NCBI GenBank assembly: GCA_020445605.1
Contig: JAGRGH010000059.1
Span: 1-64,000, forward strand
Length of the DNA stretch: 64,000 nt
Reading direction: 5' to 3'
Source: Chromatiales bacterium
GTDB taxonomy: Bacteria > Pseudomonadota > Gammaproteobacteria > JAGRGH01
Part shown: positions 9,341-18,649 of the stretch, piece by piece
How the letters are laid out: every line of letters starts with the position of its first letter
Numbering within the stretch: the stretch's first letter is position 1
Notes under the pieces: generated by a model
What the model was told of the DNA's origin: nothing
The model's input: only the letters and a program-made list of their open reading frames with translations
Database searches by the model: none
Made by a program: the position numbers and the translations under genes

Positions 9341-9969
9341 TCGAGGCACCGGATCGTGACTGTGCCGGGTGCGCGCGCCTGGTCGGCTTTCGCGAGGAGA
9401 TCCGCGAGCGCTTTGCGGACTACTTCGCCGCGCCGGTCCCGAGCTTCGGAGTCGACCGCGCGCGCTTGCTGGTCGTCGGGCTCGCTCCCGGCCTGCACGG
9501 CGCCAACCGCAGCGGCCGGCCGTTCACGGGTGACCACGCGGGCATTCTGCTGTACTCGACCCTGCATCAGTTTGGTTTCGCGACGCGCGCCGAATCCGTT
9601 GCGGCGGACGATGGTCTGCGGCTGCGCAACTGCCGCATCACCAATGCCGTGCGTTGCGTGCCGCCGCAGAACAAGCCGCTGCCGGTCGAGGTGAAGGCCT
9701 GTAATGCCTACCTGCTTGCGGAACTGGAATCGGTGCCGGCCGGTGGAGTCGTGCTGGCGCTCGGTGCGATTGCGCACGACGCCGTGCTGCGCGCGCTGGC
9801 ACTGCGCAAGGCCGATTACCGGTTCGCGCATGGCGCGGAGCATGACCTGGCTGGCCGGCACACCCTGCTGGATTCGTATCACTGCTCACGTTACAACACG
9901 CAGACGCGCCGATTGACGTCGGACATGTTCGCGCAGGTGTTTTCACGCGCGCGCGAACTGCTGTCCTGA
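9337..9969 (+). CDS. Uracil-DNA glycosylase superfamily protein (UDGb-like)
   Basis: 210 residues. Motif A reads GLAPGLHGANRSGRPFTGD and the C-terminal motif SYHCSRYNTQTRRL, as in family 5 (UDGb) glycosylases, which remove uracil and related bases from DNA. An N-terminal CAGC...-type cysteine pair (DCAGCARL) and C-terminal cysteines could be iron-sulfur ligands. The start is a TTG overlapping the stop of the regulator (TTGA), so translation is probably coupled. The 3' end overlaps the convergent hydrolase gene by 27 bases. Confidence 0.85.
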   Translation: MIEAPDRDCAGCARLVGFREEIRERFADYFAAPVPSFGVDRARLLVVGLAPGLHGANRSGRPFTGDHAGILLYSTLHQFGFATRAESVAADDGLRLRNCRITNAVRCVPPQNKPLPVEVKACNAYLLAELESVPAGGVVLALGAIAHDAVLRALALRKADYRFAHGAEHDLAGRHTLLDSYHCSRYNTQTRRLTSDMFAQVFSRARELLS

Positions 9970-10974
9970 AGGTTCGGCGGCTGAACTTACGGTTTCACGA
10001 GCGAATTGCGCGGCGAGCCATTGCGGCACGCGCGATTCCAGCCAGTAGCGCGGGCTGAACGGGCTGCGCCCGCTGACAAATCCGACATGGCCGCCGTGTG
10101 TCGTGCGGTCAAATTCAATCCATGGTGTGAGTCCGGCCGCGGTCGGCATTACGTCGGGGTACACGAACGGATCGTCCGCGCTGTGCACGATCAGCGTCGG
10201 GCGCTGGACATGCCGCAGGAACCCGCGGCAGCTGGATTTCGCGTAATAGTCGGCAGCGGACGCAAAACCGTGCAGCGGCGCGGTGACTGCATCGTCGAAT
10301 TCGCGAAAGCTGCGCAAGCTCGCAACCGCCGACATCGGCACCGGCGAATCGCCGCGACCGGCAAACTTGCGGCGCAGGTTCGCGCGCAGCGAGATCAATA
10401 GCCGCGCCTGATAAAGGCGTGAAAAACCATGTTCGAGACGATCCGCGCAGCGGCCGAGATCGAACGGCACCGACACCGCCACCGCCGCGGCGACCGGTGT
10501 CGTCGCGCCGCGTTCTCCGAGCCACTTCAGCAGCACGTTGCCGCCCAGCGAGAAGCCCACGACCGCCAACGCTCGTTGCGGATGGCGTCGTTGCAGCTCG
10601 GACACGAACCAGTCGAGGTCCGTGGTCTCACCGGAGTGGTAGTTGCGCCGCGCACGGTTCGGCTCGCCGGAACAGCCGCGAAAGTGCATCAGTACCGCCG
10701 TGAGGCGCGCGCGATGCAGCGCGGCGAGCATGCCGGCTGCGTACTTGGATTCCAGAGAACCTTCGAGTCCATGTAGGACGACGACGATCGGTGCGTCGGG
10801 ACCCGTCTCGGCGGTCCAGGCGAGATCGAGGAAATCACCGTCGGGCAGCAAGACACGTTCGGGCCGAGTCTCGACGCGCGGCCGGCGGCGCAGCAGCGTC
10901 GGCCAGATGGTCTGCAGGTGGGCGTTGCGGCACCACCAGGCAGGGCGAAAACCGGTGGTTTCGGGTGCGTTCAC
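9943..10974 (-). CDS. YheT-family alpha/beta hydrolase
   Basis: 343 residues. The N-terminal segment FRPAWWCRNAHLQTIWPTLLRR is characteristic of the YheT/EMB8 family of predicted esterases. The nucleophile elbow is GFSLGGN and the oxyanion region HGLEGS. The C-terminal part carries HSADDPF (acid) and THGGHVGF (histidine), completing the triad. Substrate unknown. Its ATG overlaps the stop of the upstream ABC exporter by 4 bases, so it ends the minus-strand run dksA-gluQ-ABC-hydrolase. Confidence 0.88.
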   Translation of the reverse strand: MNAPETTGFRPAWWCRNAHLQTIWPTLLRRRPRVETRPERVLLPDGDFLDLAWTAETGPDAPIVVVLHGLEGSLESKYAAGMLAALHRARLTAVLMHFRGCSGEPNRARRNYHSGETTDLDWFVSELQRRHPQRALAVVGFSLGGNVLLKWLGERGATTPVAAAVAVSVPFDLGRCADRLEHGFSRLYQARLLISLRANLRRKFAGRGDSPVPMSAVASLRSFREFDDAVTAPLHGFASAADYYAKSSCRGFLRHVQRPTLIVHSADDPFVYPDVMPTAAGLTPWIEFDRTTHGGHVGFVSGRSPFSPRYWLESRVPQWLAAQFARETVSSAAEPSGQQFARA

Positions 10975-12791
10975 TGTTGCCCGTAGAGCCGGGCGTACAG
11001 CCCGTCAGCGGTGATGAGCTCTTCATGTCGACCGCTTTCAATGATTCGACCGCCGTCGAACACCAGTGCGCGATCGGCATCACGTACTGCGCTCAGCCGG
11101 TGAGCGATGACCATCGTCGTGCGCCCGCGCAGAAAATCCGCCAGCGCGCGATGTACGCGCGCCTCGGTCGCCGTGTCGAGTGCCGAGGTCGCCTCATCCA
11201 GGATCACGACCTTTGGTTCGAGCAGCACCATGCGCGCGATGGCCAGACGCTGACGCTGGCCGCCCGAGAGGCGCACGCCGTTGCGACCCAGCCTTGCGTC
11301 CAGCCGCCTGTCGAGTCTGCGCACGTCATCGGCGAGCTGTGCAATATCGAGCGCATGCCAGAGCGCATCGTCTTCGGCGTCGACCCCCAGTCGCAGGTTG
11401 TCACGCACGCTGGCGTCGAACAGGGCGGGGTGCTGGAGCACGGCGAGCACATTGCGACGCACCACATCGAATCCGATGTCGTTGGTCGCAACGCCGCCAT
11501 AGGTGATGCGGCCGCGATCCAGGGCATACAGCCCGAGCAACAGGTTCACGAAGGTGGTCTTGCCGCCGCCGCTCGAGCCGACCAGCGCGACCTTTTCGCC
11601 GGCGGCAATCTCGATCGAGACGTCATCCAGGACGGGCGGGCCATCGCCATAGGCGAAGCTTGCGTGTTCGAGTGCAACGCCGACGGTCGCGGCCTCGCGA
11701 AACGGATCGCGGCGATGCGCGTACTGCGGCTCCTGGCCGAGACGCAGCAGCTCATTGATGCGCCCCAGCGCGGCGTTTGCACTCGCGAATGCGTACTGAA
11801 TGCCGAGCACCTCCTGCACCGGCGCCATCATGAACCAGAGGTACGCGAACACCGCGAGCATCTCGCCGATGGACAGGTTCGAGAACACGACCATCGCCAT
11901 GCTCACGGCGCGAAACAGATCAAAGCCGAACAGAAACGCAGTGAACGACAGTCGCGAGGCGGCGTCGCTCTGCCAGGCGAACGCCGCGGCATCCTCCCGG
12001 ATGCGACGCGCGGCAAGGATTGTGCGGTCGATGAAATGATGTTCGCGGTTGTATGCGCGGATCTGCGCGATTGCCTCCAGCGTTTCGGCCACCGCGGACT
12101 GGAACGCCTCGAACGCGGCATTCTCGCGGCGCTTGAGCGTCTTCACGCGTCGTGCAAGCGCCGTGGTCAGATACACCACGGGCGGATTCAGAAACAGGAT
12201 CAGCAGTCCCAGCTGCCAGTGCATGACGAGAAGCACCGCACCGGCGCCGACGATTGACAGCACGGCGATCAGAAACTTGCCGAGTCCCACGCCGGCGAAC
12301 TGATCGATTGCCTCCAGATCGGTCACCAGGTGCGAGGCGACCCGCCCGGCACCGAGGGTCTCGTAGTCGCGCATCGAGACGTGCTCGAGTCGCCGCAGCA
12401 GCCGTGCGCGCAGGCGAAAGATCGCGTCCTTGGCGATCAGCGAGAACTCGCGTGACTGCCATACCCCAAGCGCCAGGGTCGCGATGCGCAGCAGCAGCGT
12501 CGCCAGCAGCACGGCGACGATGTACAGCGTCGGCCCGTGCCAGCCGGCCGGCGTCGCCTGTGCGATGGCATGCACGATCGGCCCCGGTCGATCGAGCAGC
12601 ACCTCGTCGACCAGCAGCGGCATCAGCAGCGGCACCGGGATCGCCACCAGTGCCGCGCCCAGCGCGATGAGATGGCCGCGGATCAGCGCCGGCCGATGTT
12701 CCAGCGCAAGCTGCCAGAGCGCGCGCCAGGTGATCGCATCCTGAACCGGGGTCGCCTTTGCAGGTCTGGCCTCATCCATGGCCGAAATCAT
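10971..12791 (-). CDS. ABC exporter, fused membrane and ATPase domains
   Basis: 606 residues. The N-terminal half is a six-helix exporter membrane domain. The C-terminal half is the nucleotide-binding domain with Walker A GSSGGGKTT, signature LSGGQRQRLAIAR, Walker B VVILDEATSALD and the H-loop IAHRLS. It belongs to the MsbA/MdlB-like half-transporters, which work as dimers exporting lipids, peptides or drugs; the substrate is unknown. The start at 12791 overlaps the stop of gluQ (ATGA); a Met five codons in is an alternative. Confidence 0.88.
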   Translation of the reverse strand: MISAMDEARPAKATPVQDAITWRALWQLALEHRPALIRGHLIALGAALVAIPVPLLMPLLVDEVLLDRPGPIVHAIAQATPAGWHGPTLYIVAVLLATLLLRIATLALGVWQSREFSLIAKDAIFRLRARLLRRLEHVSMRDYETLGAGRVASHLVTDLEAIDQFAGVGLGKFLIAVLSIVGAGAVLLVMHWQLGLLILFLNPPVVYLTTALARRVKTLKRRENAAFEAFQSAVAETLEAIAQIRAYNREHHFIDRTILAARRIREDAAAFAWQSDAASRLSFTAFLFGFDLFRAVSMAMVVFSNLSIGEMLAVFAYLWFMMAPVQEVLGIQYAFASANAALGRINELLRLGQEPQYAHRRDPFREAATVGVALEHASFAYGDGPPVLDDVSIEIAAGEKVALVGSSGGGKTTFVNLLLGLYALDRGRITYGGVATNDIGFDVVRRNVLAVLQHPALFDASVRDNLRLGVDAEDDALWHALDIAQLADDVRRLDRRLDARLGRNGVRLSGGQRQRLAIARMVLLEPKVVILDEATSALDTATEARVHRALADFLRGRTTMVIAHRLSAVRDADRALVFDGGRIIESGRHEELITADGLYARLYGQQ

Positions 12792-13774
12792 GGCGAGCCA
12801 CGCCAGCGCTCGGCAACCGGCAGATAGCGGCGGCGCGGAATGCGTGTCGGGTCGAACCGGGCGATGGCCCAGGCGAGGAGTTCGTCCGCACGTTCCGGAC
12901 GTTGTTCCGGCAGCGGCTGGCCGAGGAACTCGAGCCCCGCGAGCAGCGCCGACACCGGTTCCGCGTCGGCGATCGGGCGGTCCGCATCGCGCTTGCCGAG
13001 CTTGCGTCCCCCAGCCGTGGTCGCAACCGGTATGTGCGCGTACTCGGGCACCGCAAGGCCCAGGCGCCGCGCGAGCCAGATCTGGCGCGGTGTGGAATCG
13101 AGCAGGTCGGCGCCACGCACGACTTCGGTGATGCCCTGGCGGGCATCGTCGACGGTCACCGCAAGCTGGTAGGCGATCACGCCATCGGCCCGATGAATCA
13201 CGAAATCGCCGGTGCGATCCAGCCGGGTCCGGATCGGCCCCTGGAACCGGTCGGTGAACTCGATCGGCGTAGCGTCCACACGCGCCCGGACCGAGCGTGC
13301 CGCCCGGCCGGCGGGCAGGCCGTTGCGGCAGGTCCCCGGATAGCGAGCACCTGCGGGGCCGGCATCGCCGCCCGCGGCGAGGTCCGCGCGCGAGCAGGCG
13401 CAGGGAAAGGCGTCACCGCTGGCGAGGAGCTGCGCCAGGGCCTCGCGATAGGGACTGAGGTCCGCGCTCTGCTGGCGCACCGGTCCGTCCCAGCGCAGGC
13501 CCAGCCGTTCGAGTGCGGCGAGCTGGCGGTCGGTCGCGCCCGGCACGCAGCGGGCGGTGTCGAGGTCCTCGATGCGCAGCTGCCATTCGCCGCCGGCCGC
13601 GCGCGCAGACAGGAAGCTCGCGAGCGCCGCGAGGAGTGAACCAAAATGCAGATCGCCCGTCGGCGATGGGGCAAAGCGTCCGCGAACGGGTCGCGGTGGC
13701 GCCGAGGGCTTGCGCTCGGCGGCGGGCGCCGCCGTGGGGGCGTGCTCAGCCGCGTTGACGCTCGCGGATTTCAT
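12788..13774 (-). CDS. gluQ: Glutamyl-Q tRNA(Asp) synthetase
   Basis: Attaches glutamate to the queuosine base at the wobble position of tRNA-Asp. 328 residues; the class I signature is FAPSPTGDLHFGS (residues 34-46) and the KMSKS-like loop is GRKLGKRD. It has the catalytic core of GluRS without the anticodon-binding domain, as the family requires, and Cys residues CAC...YPGTC for the zinc site. The called start gives about 30 extra N-terminal residues and a 29-base overlap with dksA, so the real start may be later. Downstream of dksA as in E. coli. Confidence 0.93.
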   Translation of the reverse strand: MKSASVNAAEHAPTAAPAAERKPSAPPRPVRGRFAPSPTGDLHFGSLLAALASFLSARAAGGEWQLRIEDLDTARCVPGATDRQLAALERLGLRWDGPVRQQSADLSPYREALAQLLASGDAFPCACSRADLAAGGDAGPAGARYPGTCRNGLPAGRAARSVRARVDATPIEFTDRFQGPIRTRLDRTGDFVIHRADGVIAYQLAVTVDDARQGITEVVRGADLLDSTPRQIWLARRLGLAVPEYAHIPVATTAGGRKLGKRDADRPIADAEPVSALLAGLEFLGQPLPEQRPERADELLAWAIARFDPTRIPRRRYLPVAERWRGSP

Positions 13775-14192
13775 CGAGCGTCTTGCACTCGATGCACTGG
13801 GTCGCGGTGGGGCGGGCCTCGAGCCGTTTCAGGCCGATCTCGACGCCGCAGGTCTCGCAGAAGCCGTAGTCGCCGGTATCCAGGTCGCCTAGGGCTTCGT
13901 CGATCTTGCGGATCAGCTTGCGCTCGCGGTCGCGGGTGCGCAGTTCCAGGCTGAACTCGGATTCTTGCGTGGCGCGGTCGTTCGGATCGGGGAAGTTCGC
14001 CGCGTCGTCCTTCATGTGGTCGACGGTGCGGTCGACCTCCTGCATGAGTTGCTGTTTCCACGCCATGAGGATTTCGCGGAAATGCGCCTGCATGCCCTCG
14101 CTCATGTAGGACTCGCCGCGCTTCATCTTGTACGGCTTGAAGCCAAACAGCGGCGAATCGTTCGAATTGGCGGCGGCATTGCTAGCGGGCAT
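13746..14192 (-). CDS. dksA: RNA polymerase-binding transcription factor DksA
   Basis: 148 residues. Works with ppGpp to retune RNA polymerase, repressing rRNA and activating amino-acid genes. The coiled-coil middle ends in the tip region DPNDRATQESEF (with the essential acidic residues), followed by a four-cysteine zinc finger FCETCG...QCIECK. Length matches E. coli DksA (151). First gene of a minus-strand set with gluQ, divergent from a HAD phosphatase gene. Confidence 0.96.
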   Translation of the reverse strand: MPASNAAANSNDSPLFGFKPYKMKRGESYMSEGMQAHFREILMAWKQQLMQEVDRTVDHMKDDAANFPDPNDRATQESEFSLELRTRDRERKLIRKIDEALGDLDTGDYGFCETCGVEIGLKRLEARPTATQCIECKTLDEIRERQRG

Positions 14193-14366
14193 CGTTCGCG
14201 CTCTCCATCGGGACGGGCCCTTCTGGCCCTTGGGCGTTGAAGCCGCGCGAATCTATACCAATGCTCCGGCCGGGGCAAGCCGGGAGGTCATGGACTGGGC
14301 AATCGACGCCGGCGTGGGTACCATCGGCCGCCGCCCGCCACTGCGCCGAGGCGACCACGCACTGCC

Positions 14367-15155
14367 ATGTCCTCGGACCACGACCGGAAACCTGCATTCA
14401 TGCACTTTGAGGCCTTTCTGTTTGACGTCGACGGCACCCTTGCCGATACCGAGCGTGACGGCCATCGCGTCGCGTTCAACCGCGCGTTTGCGGACGCGGG
14501 TCTGGACTGGGACTGGGACGCAGCCCTGTATGGCGAGCTGCTCGCGGTGACCGGCGGCAAGGAACGGATTCGCCATTACCTCGAGCGCTTTCATCCGGAT
14601 TTCGAGGCTGACGGTCCGCTGGATGCGTTCATCGCGGGCCTGCACCGCGCGAAAACGGCCCACTACACCCGGCTGCTCGCCGATCCCGGAATTCCCCTGC
14701 GTCCCGGCGTGTTGCGAATCCTGGAGACCGCACGCGCGAGCGGGATCAGGCTCAGCATCGCGACGACCACCACGCCGGACAATGTCATGGCGCTGCTTGA
14801 GCACTCGATCGCGCCCGACGCGGCGGACTGGTTCGAGGTCATCGCCGCCGGCGACATCGTGCCGGAAAAAAAACCCGCGCCGGATATCTATCGTTACGCA
14901 CTCGATCAGATGGGTCTGACGGCCGATTGCGCGCTTGCGTTCGAGGATTCGGAAAACGGCGTGCGTTCCGCGCGCGGGGCGGGGCTCGCAACCATCGTGA
15001 CGGTCAACGATTACACCCGCGATCAGGATTTCCACGGTGCAGTGGCGGTGCTCGACGGTTTCGGCGAACCGCAGGCGCCGTGCCGGGCGATCGCCGGCGC
15101 GGCGCCGGCTGGCGGCGTCGTCGACCTGGATTTTCTGCAATCGCTCGCGCGCTGA
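14367..15155 (+). CDS. HAD-superfamily phosphatase (CbbY-like)
   Basis: 262 residues from ATG 14367; a second ATG at 14400 would begin right at the conserved core. Motif I is FDVDGTL (D20, D22 for phosphoryl transfer), motif II a TTT-type Ser/Thr (ATTTT), motif III PEKKPAPDIY and motif IV EDSENG. The wording matches the CbbY/beta-phosphoglucomutase-like subgroup, which acts on sugar phosphates. Not within a Calvin-cycle cluster here, so the substrate is open. Confidence 0.87.
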   Translation: MSSDHDRKPAFMHFEAFLFDVDGTLADTERDGHRVAFNRAFADAGLDWDWDAALYGELLAVTGGKERIRHYLERFHPDFEADGPLDAFIAGLHRAKTAHYTRLLADPGIPLRPGVLRILETARASGIRLSIATTTTPDNVMALLEHSIAPDAADWFEVIAAGDIVPEKKPAPDIYRYALDQMGLTADCALAFEDSENGVRSARGAGLATIVTVNDYTRDQDFHGAVAVLDGFGEPQAPCRAIAGAAPAGGVVDLDFLQSLAR

Positions 15156-15163
15156 TTCCAGGT

Positions 15164-15922
15164 TCAGTCCCCGCTGGCCTGCGTGCGCGACCACAGAACC
15201 GTTGCGCCCGCGACCGCCGCCGGCATTGCGAGGAAATTGAGCACCGGCAGCAGCGTCAGCACGCTCGCGCTGGCGCCGAAGGCCGCGGTCGCGGCACGGC
15301 GCTTGGCACGCCACCGGCGCTGGGCATCGAAGTCCAGTCCGGTGTTCGTGAGCGGATAGTCCAGGTACTCCATCGCGAGATACCAGGCGGAAAACGCAAA
15401 CCACAGAAACGGCGCCGCGACGTTCAGCCCGGGAATCAGGAACAACAGCCCCAGCGGTACGGCGCGCAGCACGAACCAGGCCAGTTTGCGGGCCTCGCGC
15501 GTGACGTCGTCCGACATCGAACGCACTATCGAAACGACGCCTTTTTTGCCCTGTGCGGGCGTTCGGCCCAGGCGCAAGGCGATCCGGTCGGCGAGCAGCC
15601 CGTTGAACGGTGCGGCCAGCAGGTTCGCGACGGGCGTGAAGACGACGAACACGACCAGCAACGCGGCGAATACGACGACCGGCCAGACGATCCAGTGCAG
15701 GAACTTCAGCCAGTCCGGCAGCAGCCCTTCGAGCCAGCCCGAGATCGCGGGCGCACCCAGCCCCAGCACGGCCGCGAACAGTGCGGCGTTGATCACGAAC
15801 GGCAGTATCACGAAACGCCGCAAGCCCGGCGCGAACAGCAGCCGCAGCCCCTGCGCAAGGCTCGCAAGACCGGCGCCGGCCCCCACGTGAATCTCCCGCG
15901 CGCTTTCGGAGGCGTCTTTCAT
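15164..15922 (-). CDS. cysZ: CysZ/EI24-type membrane protein
   Basis: 252 residues with about four to six hydrophobic segments, and the family motif around FTPVANLLAAPFNGLLAD and DYPLTNTGLDF. CysZ is a sulfate permease feeding cysteine synthesis. It is convergent with the HAD gene (8 bases apart) and divergent from a glycosyltransferase; no other cys gene is nearby, so the name rests on family alone. Confidence 0.85.
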   Translation of the reverse strand: MKDASESAREIHVGAGAGLASLAQGLRLLFAPGLRRFVILPFVINAALFAAVLGLGAPAISGWLEGLLPDWLKFLHWIVWPVVVFAALLVVFVVFTPVANLLAAPFNGLLADRIALRLGRTPAQGKKGVVSIVRSMSDDVTREARKLAWFVLRAVPLGLLFLIPGLNVAAPFLWFAFSAWYLAMEYLDYPLTNTGLDFDAQRRWRAKRRAATAAFGASASVLTLLPVLNFLAMPAAVAGATVLWSRTQASGD

Positions 15923-16005
15923 CGGTGCATGGTACGGGCTCGCGGCGTTGTTACGCCCGCATACCGTATGCTCGCGGCGATGATCCCTGAGTCACTCTGC
16001 ATCTG

Positions 16006-17157
16006 ATGCACGTCCTGTTGGTCCACGGCTGGTGGGAGGACGACCATCCCGGTGGGGTCGTTCGCGTGATCGAGACGCTGGCGCACACGCTGCGGGCGGC
16101 GGGCTTGGAGGTCACGATCCTCACGGGCGACGGAGTGCGGACGCATCCGGAACTCGTCACCGAGCGGCCCGTTGCGCGCTACCGCATGCGGCTGCCTGCT
16201 GCGTTCGGACGGGGACCGCGCTGGCGCAACTGGCTGGGCTGGCGGCTGCGTGCACCTGCGGTGCGCAGGGCGCTCGCCGCGTTCGTGGCCGATCGCGGGA
16301 TCGATCTGGTTCATCTGCACTACGTCCTCGCGTATCAGGACACGTTTCGCCGTCTGCGTCAGACCGGTGGGCCTCCCTACCTCGTGACCGTGCATGGCAC
16401 GGACGTCGCGAGGCTCGGCCAGATCGGTCCAGCGGAACGCCGGGCGGTGCTGCGCGTACTCGCTGGCGCGGCGGCTGTTACGGCCGTTTCCGAGACCCTG
16501 GCCACGCAGGTCCGCGAGTTCGGACCACAGGCACGCGCGGTGCTGAATGCACTCGAGGCCGACGTGCTTGCGCGGGCCGCGCGTTGGGTCGGCACCGGTG
16601 TGCCGGCACAACCGTACGCACTGTGCCTGGGCAGGCTGCGTCGCGAGAAGGGGTTCGATCTGGCGATCGAGGCGTGGCGACGGCTTGCCGCCCGGTCGGA
16701 CCTGCCGCGGTTGGTGATCGCCGGGAGCGGGCCGGAGTCCGCGGCGCTCGCCGACCAATGTGCCGAAGCGGGGCTGGGTGAAACGGTTCACTTCGAGGGC
16801 TGGCTGGATCGGGCGGCGGCGCTCGAGCGCATGAGCGGCGCGGCGCTCGTGATCGTGCCGTCGCGACGCGAAGGTATGGGGCTGGTGCCCGTGGAGGCCG
16901 CGGCCCTGGGTCGGCCTGTGCTCATGAGCCGGATTGCGGTGTTCGGGGAACTCGCGCGCGAGGGTGTGGATGCCTGGATGTTTACACCCGACGACGCCGA
17001 CGACCTCGCTGCACAGGTCGCCCGCCTGCTGGATTCTCCCGCACGCGCGCAGGCGATGGCCGTTGGTTGGCGCGATGCCGTCATCGAACGTCATTCGCAG
17101 CAGCGGCAGGTCGCGGCCTACATCGACCTCTATCGGCAGGCCCTAACCGGTTGTTGA
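16006..17157 (+). CDS. GT4-family glycosyltransferase
   Basis: 383 residues, GT-B fold: N-terminal acceptor half opening MHVLLVHGWWEDDHPGGV, C-terminal nucleotide-sugar half with LGRLRREKGFDLAIEAW and the E-x7-E-like motif SRREGMGLVPVEAAALG. Likely adds a sugar to a glycan or lipid acceptor. It lies just upstream of the exopolysaccharide block but is separated from it by a hairpin repeat that overlaps its last codons, so it may or may not belong to that pathway. Confidence 0.85.
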   Translation: MHVLLVHGWWEDDHPGGVVRVIETLAHTLRAAGLEVTILTGDGVRTHPELVTERPVARYRMRLPAAFGRGPRWRNWLGWRLRAPAVRRALAAFVADRGIDLVHLHYVLAYQDTFRRLRQTGGPPYLVTVHGTDVARLGQIGPAERRAVLRVLAGAAAVTAVSETLATQVREFGPQARAVLNALEADVLARAARWVGTGVPAQPYALCLGRLRREKGFDLAIEAWRRLAARSDLPRLVIAGSGPESAALADQCAEAGLGETVHFEGWLDRAAALERMSGAALVIVPSRREGMGLVPVEAAALGRPVLMSRIAVFGELAREGVDAWMFTPDDADDLAAQVARLLDSPARAQAMAVGWRDAVIERHSQQRQVAAYIDLYRQALTGC

Positions 17158-17310
17158 AAAAGGCCCGTCCATGGCCTTTTCAACGTCGCAACCGAAAAGC
17201 GTGGTTTTCGGTGGCTCACGAAAATCAAACACTTGTGTGTTTGATTTTCGGACGAGACATCCCTGTCTCGCGATAGCAGGCTGTTGAAATGAGAATTTCA
17301 ACAGCCTGCT
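17151..17310 (+). repeat. Five-hairpin repeat element, copy 1
   Basis: A 160-bp run of consecutive hairpins. GTTGAAAAAGGCC/GGCCTTTTCAAC (17152-17184); ACCGAAAA/TTTTCGGT (17191-17212); AAAATCAAACAC/GTGTTTGATTTT (17221-17248); CGAGACA/TGTCTCG (17253-17270); and a perfect 16-bp stem AGCAGGCTGTTGAAAT/ATTTCAACAGCCTGCT (17275-17310). It contains the stop codon of the glycosyltransferase. A diverged copy lies in opposite orientation at 41692-41846. Confidence 0.9.
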
Positions 17311-17404
17311 CAGCGAACGATAACGGTTGGGCCTGAGCTGAAACCCGGCATGTGTACAATGCGCGGGCCTTTTCGCAGCCACCCGTCCGGGTTCTTTGCC
17401 GCCC

Positions 17405-18559
17405 ATGCTGTTTCGACCCGTCGTGCGCGATCTGTTGCGAGTACGCACGCGGGACCGCGGTGCGCGTGTGCATCTGGACGCCGCGATGCGCTGGCTGGAA
17501 AGTGCCCGTGCGGCGGTCGGCGGACGCGGCATCTCGCGCAGCTACACCCTGCGTTACAAGCGCGCCCATCATCGGCGCGGCTGGCTCGCGGCCTACCCGG
17601 AAACGGTTGGCTACATCATCCCGACCTACTACGACTACGCACGGTTATCCGGCGAATCCGGTTTCGCGACCGCCGCGCGCGAATTGGCGCACTGGGAGGC
17701 GGACGAACAGCTCGATTCCGGCGCCGTCACCGCCGGAGTAATCGGCTCCACGCGCGAACCGGCAGTGTTCAACACCGGTCAGGTCTTGTTTGGCTGGGCC
17801 GCGGCCGTGCAAGAGGGCTCCGACGAACGCCTGCGTCTGGCCGCCGAACGCGCCGGGGCGTTCCTCCTGGGGGCACAGGACGCCGACGGCGCGTTCCGGC
17901 GCCACGGTTCGACGCGCGCACGGGCTGGCGTGAACGTCTACGACGCACGGACGGCTTGGGGGTTGATCGAGGCCGGCAAGGTATGCGGGCGCGAAGATTT
18001 TCTCGATGCCGCGGTGCGCAACCTGGACTTCGTGCTGACACGGCAGCGACCGAACGGCTGGTTCGCCGAGTGTTGTCTGGACGACGACCAGGCCCCGTTG
18101 CTGCACACCATCGCCTACACGATCGAGGGGCTGCTCGGCGGTGGGTTGGCCCTGGGTCAGGAACGTTTCGTGGCCGCCGCACGGCGGGCGGCCGACGCCC
18201 TGGTCGGTCTGCAGCGGCCGGACGGCAGCCTCGCAGGTCGCTTCGACGAGCGCTGGCAGTCGCGCGAGACCTGGAGCTGCCTGACCGGAGATGCCCAAAT
18301 GGCGATCTGCTGGTGGCGGCTGGCGGCACAAACCGGGGAGCCCGGTTTTCGCGACGCGGCGCGGCGCATGAACGCCTTTCTGCGGGGCACGCAGGACCTC
18401 GGCGGTACCGACGCCGGCGTGCGTGGCGGGATCAAGGGTGCGCAGCCGATCTGGGGCGATTACGGGGCCTTCGAGTATCTGAACTGGGCCGCGAAGTTCT
18501 TCGCCGACGCCCAGATGCTTGAACTCGCAGACAGCGCCCCGGTCCCATCCGCAGGCTGA
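17405..18559 (+). CDS. Alpha/alpha-toroid protein at head of the exopolysaccharide block
   Basis: 384 residues from ATG 17405 (a TTG 9 bases earlier is possible); no signal peptide. The repeated helical hairpins (YTLRYKRAHHRRGWLAAYPETVGYIIPTYYDY..., NGWFAECCLDDD, LHTIAYTIEGLL, SRETWSCLTGDAQMA) fit an (alpha/alpha)6 toroid like terpene cyclases, AGE epimerases or unsaturated glucuronyl hydrolases. Position before the export genes suggests a role in polysaccharide metabolism. The exact reaction cannot be assigned. About 90 bases separate it from the next gene. Confidence 0.75.
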   Translation: MLFRPVVRDLLRVRTRDRGARVHLDAAMRWLESARAAVGGRGISRSYTLRYKRAHHRRGWLAAYPETVGYIIPTYYDYARLSGESGFATAARELAHWEADEQLDSGAVTAGVIGSTREPAVFNTGQVLFGWAAAVQEGSDERLRLAAERAGAFLLGAQDADGAFRRHGSTRARAGVNVYDARTAWGLIEAGKVCGREDFLDAAVRNLDFVLTRQRPNGWFAECCLDDDQAPLLHTIAYTIEGLLGGGLALGQERFVAAARRAADALVGLQRPDGSLAGRFDERWQSRETWSCLTGDAQMAICWWRLAAQTGEPGFRDAARRMNAFLRGTQDLGGTDAGVRGGIKGAQPIWGDYGAFEYLNWAAKFFADAQMLELADSAPVPSAG

Positions 18560-18649
18560 ACGGCGTGCGAATCCGGACCCGCGCGTTTATCCCGGACGCC
18601 AAGTCACCGTAAAATACCGGATTCGATCACTCAGAGCGGGGAAGAGGGC

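Noticed and set aside
9937-9972. Overlap of the glycosylase and YheT-like gene 3' ends as a sequencing error
   Set aside because: Both proteins end in plausible places; a 27-base convergent overlap is acceptable.
17067-17276. Open frames inside the hairpin repeats (17.1 kb and 41.7 kb) that look alike as proteins
   Set aside because: Their similarity comes from the shared repeat DNA; no starts with ribosome sites.
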